Made by a program: the position numbers and the translations under genes
From: JAJZQD01 sp021847735
Lineage (GTDB): Bacteria > Bacillota > Thermincolia > Thermincolales > UBA2595
DNA: 13,889 bases
NCBI GenBank assembly: GCA_027324025.1
Contig: DAHVYW010000047.1
Span: 1-13,889, forward strand
Reading direction: 5' to 3'
The notes under the pieces: generated by a model
Told to the model about the DNA's origin: nothing
The model's input: only the letters and a program-made list of their open reading frames with translations
The model's database searches: none
Shown here: piece after piece, positions 1 through 5,996 of the stretch
How the letters are laid out: each line of letters opens with the position of its first letter
Position numbering within the stretch: position 1 is the stretch's first letter

Positions 1-5
1 ATAAA

Positions 6-1010
6 ATGGAGAAATCTCCAGACCTCAAGCGGAAATTTCTTTCGCTGAAAACCATGTTTTCATTCCTGCTGGCGTTTGCCATCATTTATCTGCTGATAAC
101 AAAAATGAATACTGCCAAAGTGTTTACAGTCATCAAGACAACTAATTTGACTGTATACGCCACGGGGTTCCTGGTATATTACCTGGCTTTCCCCCTGCGG
201 GGGCTGAGATTTCGCATCATGTTGGGCAACAACGGGCTCGATGCCCCGGTTACCGGACTGACCAGGATTGTATTCATTTCGTGGTTTGCCAACTGTGTGG
301 TACCGGCTAAACTTGGGGACATTTTCAGGGCATTCCTCGTAAAAAAGAGATACTGTCATCCGTTAATAAATACCGTCGGGACTATTTTTGCCGAAAGGGT
401 GTTCGACCTTTTTATCCTATATTTGCTAATTGGTGCCAGCGGCCTGATGGCTTTTAAGGGCAGGATTCCACATACCTTGCTGGTTGTACTGCAGACGAGT
501 TTCATTATCCTGGCTGTCCTGGCAGCAGTTCTAGTCTTTATGAAATATTTCAGTACGCGCCTGGTTAGCAGGCTCCCGGAAAAGGTCAGGGGCATGTACG
601 AAAGATTCCTGTCAGGCACTATGTCCTCATTTCAACACAATGGGCAAATTGCTGCTTTGACAGCGGTTATTTGGTTCCTTGAAGGAGTCAGTTTTTATCT
701 GGTTACAAGGGCCATAGGTATGAAACTGTCCTTTGTTGCGGTTATTTTTATAGGGCTGGTTTCGGCCCTCCTGACCGCTTTGCCTATAACCCCGGCAGGG
801 TTGGGCATCGTGGAAACAGCGAAGGTCGGGGTCCTTGTCTTTTTTAACGTGGACGGATATGTCGCTGTTTCGGCAGCTTTGCTTGACCGTATAATAAATT
901 ACTGGAGCCTTTTATTATTTGGGTTTATTGTTTACCTGGCATCAGAACACACAATGTCAAAGGAGGCTAAATCTGATGAAAGCGATGATAGTCATTCCTA
1001 CGTACAATGA
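6..1010 (+). CDS. Flippase-like integral membrane protein (LPG synthase TM region / UPF0104 family)
   Basis: The 334-residue protein is almost entirely hydrophobic, with about eight membrane spans, and lacks the soluble C-terminal aminoacyl-transfer domain of full MprF. Family hallmarks are visible: a loop around residues 96-109 with NCVVPAKLGDIFRA, the ERVFDL motif at 130-135, and a late ITPAGLGIVE motif. Members of this family are annotated as flippase-like proteins or lysylphosphatidylglycerol synthase TM proteins, and the stand-alone ones often sit with glycosyltransferases. Here it overlaps the next gene, a polyprenyl-phosphate sugar synthase, by 35 bases, so translational coupling and a role in moving or handling a lipid-linked sugar are reasonable inferences. 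The start is the first ATG in the window. Only five bases lie upstream, so the ribosome binding site cannot be seen and a longer N-terminus is possible. The family assignment is firm; the substrate is unknown. Confidence 0.85.
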   Translation: MEKSPDLKRKFLSLKTMFSFLLAFAIIYLLITKMNTAKVFTVIKTTNLTVYATGFLVYYLAFPLRGLRFRIMLGNNGLDAPVTGLTRIVFISWFANCVVPAKLGDIFRAFLVKKRYCHPLINTVGTIFAERVFDLFILYLLIGASGLMAFKGRIPHTLLVVLQTSFIILAVLAAVLVFMKYFSTRLVSRLPEKVRGMYERFLSGTMSSFQHNGQIAALTAVIWFLEGVSFYLVTRAIGMKLSFVAVIFIGLVSALLTALPITPAGLGIVETAKVGVLVFFNVDGYVAVSAALLDRIINYWSLLLFGFIVYLASEHTMSKEAKSDESDDSHSYVQ

Positions 1011-1680
1011 AATGGAAAACATTACCCGCCTGATTCCCGAGGTGCTTGCCCAGGACAAAGGCGTGGAAATACTTGTAGTTGATGACAATTCCCCTGATGG
1101 CACAGGTGATTCGGTGGAACAAATCACCCAGGAAAACAACAGGGTTCACCTGCTGAGAAGACCGGGCAAAATGGGGCTTGGCACTGCCTACATTAGCGGG
1201 TTCCGCTATTCCCTGCAAAGGCCGGATATCAACTGCATCTTTGAAATGGATGCCGATTTCTCTCACCGGCCCAGTTATATCCCGGATTTCCTCAAAGCTG
1301 TTGAATCGGCCGATGTGGTTCTTGGGTCACGGTATGTAAAAGGGGGAGGGGTCAAAAACTGGGGGCTGTCCAGGAAGTTTCTGAGCCGGGGGGGCAGTAT
1401 TTTTTCCAGGGCCATGCTGGGGCTGCCCGTCAATGACTGTACCGGCGGTTTTCGTTGTTACAGGAGGGAAGTTCTTGAGACCCTTGACCTCGACCGGATC
1501 AATTCCCAAGGGTTTGGATTTCAGGTGGAAATGCTGCACGAGTGCAACAAAAAAGGATTTAAAATCAAGGAAATCCCCATAGTATTCCCTGACCGGGCTG
1601 AGGGGTCATCCAAGATGTCAAAGAAAATTGTTTTCGAGGCCTTTTTTCTGGTTTGCCGGCTCAGATCATCCGGCCGGTAA
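976..1680 (+). CDS. Polyprenyl-phosphate mannose synthase-like GT2 glycosyltransferase (DPM1/Ppm1 type)
   Basis: A 234-residue soluble GT-A fold enzyme that would transfer a sugar, typically mannose from GDP-mannose, to polyprenyl phosphate on the cytoplasmic face of the membrane. Signature segments are all present: IPTYNE at residues 7-12, VVDDNSPDGT at 34-43, the DXD metal/nucleotide-sugar site MDADFSH with Asp92 and Asp94, GSRYVKGG, DCTGGFR, GFGFQVEM and the terminal DRAEGSSKM. The protein ends there, without the C-terminal membrane spans of the GtrB/DPM-fusion branch. The open frame extends upstream to 919, but the start is set at ATG 976. This ATG follows a perfect AAAGGAGG at 959-966 and gives the canonical MKAMIVIPTYNE beginning. 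It overlaps the end of the flippase-like gene. The donor sugar (Man or Glc) cannot be read from sequence. Confidence 0.9.
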   Translation: MKAMIVIPTYNEMENITRLIPEVLAQDKGVEILVVDDNSPDGTGDSVEQITQENNRVHLLRRPGKMGLGTAYISGFRYSLQRPDINCIFEMDADFSHRPSYIPDFLKAVESADVVLGSRYVKGGGVKNWGLSRKFLSRGGSIFSRAMLGLPVNDCTGGFRCYRREVLETLDLDRINSQGFGFQVEMLHECNKKGFKIKEIPIVFPDRAEGSSKMSKKIVFEAFFLVCRLRSSGR

Positions 1681-1715
1681 AGTTGTGAGAGGGGAGATGG
1701 CGTATAAACAGAGTT

Positions 1716-2924
1716 GTGCTTTTTGCGGTATGGGTTGTAACCAGGCTGTTAATTTTTTTCAAGATATCTTACACCTTGGGATTAGAAGCTGATATAGAGA
1801 TATATTTCAAATATGCTGCGGAGATTTTACGGGGACTGGTTCCGTATAGGGACTTTGCCATCGAGTATCCCCCTGGAGCTCTCCCGTTTTTTCTTTTGCC
1901 TAAACTGTTAGCCGGTGATGTTTTCAGTTACCGCCGGTTTTTTGTAGCCGAAGTCATGCTGGTTGATTTTATCGGCCTGCTGTTGATTCTGTACTACGGG
2001 CGAAAGCACGGGTTTTCACCCAGGCACGTGTACTTTACAGGGCTTCTTTACGTTGTTTTGCCGGCGGTTATCGGTCTGGTGGGATGCCAGAGATTTGACT
2101 TCATTCCGGCTGTGTTGGTTCTTGGGGCAATCATATTGTTGGACAAGGGATACCGGGTTTGGGCATGGGCTTTACTGGGACTTGGTTTTGCAGTGAAACT
2201 GTATCCGGTGATTCTAACACCTGTTTTTTTAATTAGTGCCTGGCGGGAAAAATCGTTGAAAAGGGATGTTTTATATGGCCTACCGGTTTTTGCCTTAACC
2301 GCTGCGGTGGTCTGGCTGCCGTTTTTGGCGGCCGCCGGGCCTAAGTTCTGGTTCTTCCTGTCATATCACGCCAGCCGGGGAATTCAGCTTGAAAGCTTTT
2401 ACTCCACTATCCTGCTAGTCGCCCGTTGGTTTGGTTACCCGGTCTCCACCGAATTTTCCTATGGTTCATGGAATGTTGTATCACAAGTCTCACCGGTTTT
2501 GGCCAAGATGTCGTTTTTCGTTATGGGAACCCTGATGTCGCTTGTGCTTGTCCATTCCCTTGCAGTGGCACAGAACGGCAGCCCGACCGATGGTGATATT
2601 CCCAGGCAGGCCCTATTGATGGTTATGGCCTTTATTATTGGCGGCAAGGTGCTTTCCCCGCAGTACCTGTTGTGGCTGATCCCCCTACTGGTTATAGCCC
2701 TGAGGGAGGATTCCCGGTACCGGAGGAAGGTATGGGTTGCGTTTGCCCTGCTTACTCTTATCTCTTTTCTGATTTATCCGGTTAACTACAAGGGCCTGAT
2801 TGATTTGCGTTTGTGGCCTTCCTTGCTGATATTGGCAAGAAACGGTCTTTTGCTGGCCGTGTTTTATCTTCTCTTAAAAAATGGCAGTGTTAACAGGCAG
2901 CCCAGAAAAGCCAGCGAAACGTAA
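1716..2924 (+). CDS. GT87-like polytopic (GT-C) glycosyltransferase
   Basis: A membrane protein of about 402 residues with roughly ten hydrophobic spans. Early in the chain it has an acidic cluster (LEADIEIY, residues 23-30) followed by GLVPYRDFAIEYPPG (40-54). This arrangement is typical of GT87/DUF2029-type enzymes, in which the acidic residues of the first extracytoplasmic loop are catalytic. Such enzymes use polyprenyl-phosphate sugars as donors, which fits the upstream polyprenyl-phosphate sugar synthase. The start is uncertain. GTG 1716 lies 19 bases after the GAGGGGAG at 1689-1696, which is too far for that Shine-Dalgarno. An ATG at 1697 nearer to it is in another frame and encodes only about 31 codons. 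In the GT87 frame the only initiator-like codon between the stop at 1686 and GTG 1716 is an ATA at 1704. The last 61 bases overlap the convergent YkvI-family gene. Confidence 0.8.
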   Translation: MLFAVWVVTRLLIFFKISYTLGLEADIEIYFKYAAEILRGLVPYRDFAIEYPPGALPFFLLPKLLAGDVFSYRRFFVAEVMLVDFIGLLLILYYGRKHGFSPRHVYFTGLLYVVLPAVIGLVGCQRFDFIPAVLVLGAIILLDKGYRVWAWALLGLGFAVKLYPVILTPVFLISAWREKSLKRDVLYGLPVFALTAAVVWLPFLAAAGPKFWFFLSYHASRGIQLESFYSTILLVARWFGYPVSTEFSYGSWNVVSQVSPVLAKMSFFVMGTLMSLVLVHSLAVAQNGSPTDGDIPRQALLMVMAFIIGGKVLSPQYLLWLIPLLVIALREDSRYRRKVWVAFALLTLISFLIYPVNYKGLIDLRLWPSLLILARNGLLLAVFYLLLKNGSVNRQPRKASET

Positions 2925-3928
2925 CCAAATAACGGATAAAGTGCCCCTACCAGCCCGGAGAATCCCAATTGGCTCATGCCGAGGGCCATCAGCATCAGGA
3001 CCATGGTCACCAAAATGTAGTTTATCCCCGCATAACCGGCAATTCTAACAGCGAGTCCGTATACAGTGCCAATGACGGTAGTAAATATTTCAGCCCAGAG
3101 GATAAAGGAAAAGGCCAACTGGATGACCCAGGCCAGGCGGCCTGCCACGAACAGGCTGGGTACCTCGTACTGGGCCGAATCGGGGTAGTGGCTGAGGATG
3201 GCCAGGTTGATAAGCATAGCAAGGATCCCGAGGCTAAGTCCGCCTGCGATTCCCCCCCAAAATAGAGAAGGGGGGTTTTTAATTTCCTTGCCCAGGGGGG
3301 CAAGGACCGACACTCCCAGGGTAATGTTATAGGATACATATAAAAGGGCGGATAAAAACCAATGGGGGGCGGCGCCGCTGGCAACGGGGACGAAATTTTG
3401 CAGGTTGGCGGTGATTATTTCGGTGGAGATGGCAGGAAGGGTGGCCAGGATGCACAACAGTACCATAAAGGGTACCACAATTGAATTGACTCTTATTATG
3501 CCCTTTAAGCCAAATAGGACTGTGAGGACGGAGATTACTAGAGTGACGCTGGTACCCAGCCAGAAGGGCAGGCCCCACTGCTGAAAAAAGACTGCTCCCG
3601 ACCCGGCCAACATTACACTGAGGGTGCCGAACAGAAACAACCCCAGGAGCAGGTCCATAACGGGACCCAGCCTTTTGCCGCAGACATGCCTGACAACTTC
3701 CCCGAAGGATGGAGCCTGAAGGCGATTCCCCAAAAACATGATGGTTGTGCCGGTGACACAGAAAAGAAGGCAGCACAGGGATATCCCCACGATACCGCCG
3801 GAACCAAAATGGGTAAAGAATTTGAGAATTTCCTGGCCTGAGGCGAAGCCGGCACCTACGACAGTCCCTATAAAGGTAGCGGCCACCTTCCAGGTGTCTT
3901 TGAGAAACGGCCTGTATGACGGAGTCAT
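2864..3928 (-). CDS. YkvI-family integral membrane protein (transporter-like, COG3949)
   Basis: A 354-residue protein with about ten predicted membrane spans. The N-terminal segment FIGTVVGAGFASGQEILKFF (residues 19-38) carries the GAGFASGQE signature of the YkvI family, a distant branch of the amino acid/polyamine/cation (APC) superfamily. The unwound first helix of APC transporters binds substrate, and this motif sits in the equivalent place. Length is close to that of the Bacillus protein. The start at ATG 3926-3928 is preceded on the minus strand by GGGGGAGA, six bases away. The gene is transcribed toward the glycosyltransferase and overlaps its coding end by 61 bases, so no terminator fits between them. 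The family's substrate is not established. It has no partner gene on its strand in the window, so I propose only a membrane transport role. Confidence 0.82.
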   Translation of the reverse strand: MTPSYRPFLKDTWKVAATFIGTVVGAGFASGQEILKFFTHFGSGGIVGISLCCLLFCVTGTTIMFLGNRLQAPSFGEVVRHVCGKRLGPVMDLLLGLFLFGTLSVMLAGSGAVFFQQWGLPFWLGTSVTLVISVLTVLFGLKGIIRVNSIVVPFMVLLCILATLPAISTEIITANLQNFVPVASGAAPHWFLSALLYVSYNITLGVSVLAPLGKEIKNPPSLFWGGIAGGLSLGILAMLINLAILSHYPDSAQYEVPSLFVAGRLAWVIQLAFSFILWAEIFTTVIGTVYGLAVRIAGYAGINYILVTMVLMLMALGMSQLGFSGLVGALYPLFGYVSLAFLGCLLTLPFFKRR

Positions 3929-4022
3929 TTTGAATCTCCCCCGATATTGTTGATGCCCTCAGAAAAATATATTAAATTAATATAAAAACATTACCTATAT
4001 ACAAATTTTGGGTTATAATTAC
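3929..4022. other. AT-rich upstream region of the YkvI-family gene
   Basis: This strip is very AT-rich between 3961 and 4020. It must contain the promoter of the minus-strand YkvI-family gene, but no well-spaced -35/-10 pair stands out. A TATAAT (4014-4019, palindromic TTATAATT) with a poor TTACCT 17 bases upstream could also act on the plus strand. I do not assign a promoter. Confidence 0.3.
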
Positions 4023-4052
4023 GGAAAGGGCAGGAATATGCCTGTCCTTTTC
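4023..4052. repeat. Hairpin with a 15-base core shared with the fold-back repeats
   Basis: AAAGGGCAGG at 4025-4034 pairs with CCTGTCCTTT at 4041-4050 through one G-U pair and an AATATG loop. G4023-C4052 and G4024-T4051 extend the stem to 12 pairs. Its central 15 bases, GCAGGAATATGCCTG at 4030-4044, are the exact reverse complement of 13763-13777 inside the second fold-back copy. A plus-strand terminator is conceivable but the following T tract is poor. Confidence 0.5.
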
Positions 4053-4054
4053 TC

Positions 4055-4242
4055 ATATGGTCTCATAAGAGGCAGTCTTACTTAAGTTTTGACACAAAGA
4101 TTAAGGAAATGGCAGGTGTGTTTCGAAGAGCGAGGCTGACGTCCGCCGGCTGAGTTGTTGCTCGCTCGCAGAAATATGCCTGCCATTTCCTTGCTAGCAG
4201 CGTGTCTAAAATGAAGGAGACTGCCTTTTTGTCAGACCATAT
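4055..4242. mobile_element. MITE-like fold-back element, complete copy
   Basis: A roughly 188-base non-coding element that is one long imperfect hairpin. Terminal inverted repeats: ATATGGTCT at 4055-4063 is complementary to AGACCATAT at 4234-4242, and AGGCAGTCT at 4070-4078 to AGACTGCCT at 4218-4226. Inward, GACAC 4091-4095 pairs with GTGTC 4202-4206. The main stem is 4103-4124 with 4171-4192, about 22 pairs including three G-U type. GAGCGAG 4128-4134 pairs with CTCGCTC 4161-4167. The outer ATAT on both sides may be a 4-base target duplication or part of the inverted repeat. A homologous arm lies at 13709-13800 in inverted orientation. There is no coding capacity, so any mobility would need a transposase elsewhere. 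The right end abuts or cuts the 3' end of the SIR2-like remnant. Confidence 0.65.
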
Positions 4243-4543
4243 TTTTTACCCATTCTTCGAAATACAAGCCCTCATTTTTCAGGCTGTCACCGTAGATATG
4301 GCTGAATCTTTCCGGAACCGTGCGAGGCCCGTTAACCAGGTAAACCTCGTGTCTGTCCCGGGACATCCTTTTGCCGAAATCGAGCAGCTGGCAGGAGAGG
4401 ATGTCAGCCTCGGGCAGGGAATACCCGATAAAGTATATCTCCCTCGCCAGGGTCAGGGACTCGAGCGCCCTGTACCACAACCTGCGTAAAGCCGGCAGAG
4501 TAAAGGATTTAAAGAGAGTGGGGGCTATAGTGAACTCGTTCAG
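4232..4543 (-). pseudogene. C-terminal remnant of a SIR2-like domain protein
   Basis: An open minus-strand frame of about 103 codons with no proper start: the only candidate initiator is a TTG at 4478-4480 in the middle of the homologous region. The reading includes IAPTLFKSFTLPALRRLWYRAL followed by the segment around IYFIGYSLPEADILSCQLL. This matches, from memory, the C-terminal part of SIR2-like (SIR2_2-type) proteins, with PPT.xK...W..A...L..A and then IGYSLPEAD. The NAD-binding N-terminal part is missing. Upstream, the frame runs into a stop at 4544-4546 inside the IS605-like hairpin block. Downstream, its last three codons lie inside the inverted repeat of the fold-back element. It therefore looks like a gene broken by insertions on both sides. 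SIR2-like proteins of this kind are often accessory or defence genes, but no function can remain. Confidence 0.55.
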
Positions 4544-4640
4544 CTAAAGCTGAACATCGAAACTTCAGTGGGGGACTCTACCCCCACTGAAGCAGAAAAG
4601 TGGAAACTCCACCTTCTAGAAGGTGGAGTCTTGGAATTGG
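4538..4640. mobile_element. Three-hairpin block, probable IS200/IS605-type right-end / omega-RNA remnant
   Basis: Three consecutive near-perfect hairpins: GTTCAGCT with AGCTGAAC (4538-4555); a 12-pair stem of CTTCAGTGGGGG (4563-4574) with CCCCCACTGAAG (4581-4592) around ACTCTA; and a perfect 24-base palindrome at 4606-4629 centred on CTAG. A GTTCAGC/GCTGAAC hairpin followed by a C-rich/G-rich hairpin and a terminal palindrome resembles the right ends of IS200/IS605 elements, where the TnpB guide-RNA scaffold also lies. The resemblance is from memory. No tnpA or tnpB is present, so this would be a decayed or non-autonomous end. It borders the SIR2-like remnant directly. Confidence 0.45.
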
Positions 4641-4797
4641 GATAAAATGCCGGAGGTTTACCGGCTCGCCGGGCTTAGAGCATTTTTCAGGTTCTCGTAA
4701 TACGATACTTTACCGTAATCCACGCCCGGATAAGACGTCACAGTAGTAAGTTTGGGGCACACCATTAGATTGGAGAAATTTACAGGGGTTTATACAT
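4641..4797. other. Intergenic stretch without a recognisable gene
   Basis: Nothing firm is visible here. A weak GCCGG/CCGGC hairpin lies at 4649-4665. On the minus strand the stretch 4658-4789 is open for 43 codons and reads, near its end, YPGVDYGKVSYYENLKNAL, which looks protein-like. It has no ribosome binding site and I do not recognise it. It may be another fragment of a broken gene. Confidence 0.3.
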
Positions 4798-4826
4798 TTG
4801 ACCGTGATTTGTTACTTTGGTATACT
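4798..4826 (+). promoter_or_regulatory. Sigma-A type promoter for the HTH-PfkB/selU/rodZ-like/yajQ unit
   Basis: TTGACC (4798-4803) and TATACT (4821-4826) are separated by exactly 17 bases. Transcription would begin near 4833, giving a leader of about 47 bases before the ATG at 4880. This is the only convincing promoter before the terminator at 8564, so it probably drives the four following genes. Confidence 0.75.
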
Positions 4827-4879
4827 AATGCTAACAGCCATAAACCGAGCCCAACAATTGCTTACTACGGAGGCCGCCG

Positions 4880-5959
4880 ATGGTCAAAATAACCGAACGT
4901 GAAAAGGAAATCCTGAAAATACTGCAGAATGACCCGATGATTTCCCAGGAAGACCTGGCCGAACTTGTTGGGATTACCAGGTCTGCTACGGCCGTGCATA
5001 TCTCAAACCTTATCAAAAAGGGCTTTATACTGGGCAGGGGGTACGTTTTTAATGACAAGACGGGCGTCCTTGTTCTTGGTCCCGTCTACGTTGAGGTTAG
5101 GGCGTTAACGGGGGACGGGGACGATGGTTCAGCCAAAATAGATATAGCTCCGGGCGGAGCGGCATATTTGCTGGCCAGGCACCTGGCCGGGCAGGGTATC
5201 CCCACATCGCTGATGAGTGTTATGGGAAGAGATGACTGGGGGGAAATAATAGCGGCAAAGCTAAAGAAAAACAATGTTGACACCAAGTTTCTGCTAGTGC
5301 AGAAAGAATACCCGACCCCAAGGCGGGTTACCCTGGTGGATGAGGGGAATAACAAGATAACAGAGATCTCAGACAGACGAGCTTTGGAGTTACTGACCGG
5401 TGACAACCTGCAGACTATGGGAGTAATGGTCGGCAATTGCCGGATGTTGGTGATGGATACCGGAATTCCGGTCGGAGTTTTCAGGTATGTGCTTGGTCTC
5501 GCTAAGGAAGCGGAGGTTCCGGTATGTGTCAGGATTTCCGATGAAAATACCAGTCAACTCCGGCTAGATGACCTGAACGGGTTATTTATGGTGATTATGA
5601 CTGGGGTCGTGGCCGGAGGACTAACCAACTCACAAGTCAGGGACCTTGACGACGGGATTAAGACAGGCAAAATACTTAACTCATTGGGGGCCGAAACCGT
5701 AGTTACGGTCCTTCCCGATCAGGGAGTTGTCCTTACGGGTGCCCGGGAGACGGTGTCAGTTCCTATTCTGCCTGTGAAGGGTGTTAAGGGTGTGGAAGGA
5801 AAGATTCATGAACTGTCTGTCGACGTGCTGACAGCGGGTGTTGTATCAGGAATCCTGCACGGGTACGATTACCGCCAGGCTATTAGACTGGGCCTCGGTA
5901 TGGCCACCCATTGGGTTGGAAAATCACGGAATTTGGCAGAACTGCAGGAAAAACAGTAA
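4880..5959 (+). CDS. Winged-helix DNA-binding protein fused to a degenerate PfkB/ribokinase-like domain
   Basis: The 359-residue protein has an N-terminal winged helix-turn-helix at about residues 4-55 (EREKEILKIL...ISQEDLAELVGITRSATAVHISNLIKKGFI), of the MarR/AsnC-like type seen on some sugar-kinase fusions. A PfkB-type domain follows from about residue 62. The first PfkB signature is recognisable as APGGAAYLLARHLAGQGI (90-107), but the usual Asn after GGAAA is replaced. The second signature, normally DTxGAGD, reads ELSVDVLTAG (311-320): the base-like Asp315 is kept while the GAG anion hole is gone. This suggests a ligand-sensing regulator rather than an active kinase. ATG 4880 follows GGAGG at 4869-4873. 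selU begins 37 bases downstream, so the two are probably cotranscribed. The ligand, perhaps a nucleoside or sugar, is not known. Confidence 0.82.
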   Translation: MVKITEREKEILKILQNDPMISQEDLAELVGITRSATAVHISNLIKKGFILGRGYVFNDKTGVLVLGPVYVEVRALTGDGDDGSAKIDIAPGGAAYLLARHLAGQGIPTSLMSVMGRDDWGEIIAAKLKKNNVDTKFLLVQKEYPTPRRVTLVDEGNNKITEISDRRALELLTGDNLQTMGVMVGNCRMLVMDTGIPVGVFRYVLGLAKEAEVPVCVRISDENTSQLRLDDLNGLFMVIMTGVVAGGLTNSQVRDLDDGIKTGKILNSLGAETVVTVLPDQGVVLTGARETVSVPILPVKGVKGVEGKIHELSVDVLTAGVVSGILHGYDYRQAIRLGLGMATHWVGKSRNLAELQEKQ

Positions 5960-5996
5960 ATGATGTAGAAACATTAGTAGCTGGAAAGGTGGTTAC

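Noticed and set aside
919..975. Longer N-terminus for the polyprenyl-phosphate sugar synthase from an upstream start at 919
   Set aside because: It adds residues not seen in the family and ignores the perfect AAAGGAGG before ATG 976.
3022..3776. Long minus-strand alternative frames of 120 and 149 codons within the YkvI-family gene
   Set aside because: They are low-complexity shadows of the membrane-protein coding frame, without start signals or recognisable motifs.
4014..4019. TATAAT before the 4023-4052 hairpin as a plus-strand promoter of a small RNA
   Set aside because: The only -35 candidate, TTACCT, is poor, the region is AT-rich, and the hexamer is part of a palindrome. Transcription would start inside the hairpin.
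4202..4489. Plus-strand 95-codon frame opposite the SIR2-like remnant
   Set aside because: The opposite strand carries the recognisable protein motifs; this frame starts inside the fold-back arm with no ribosome binding site.
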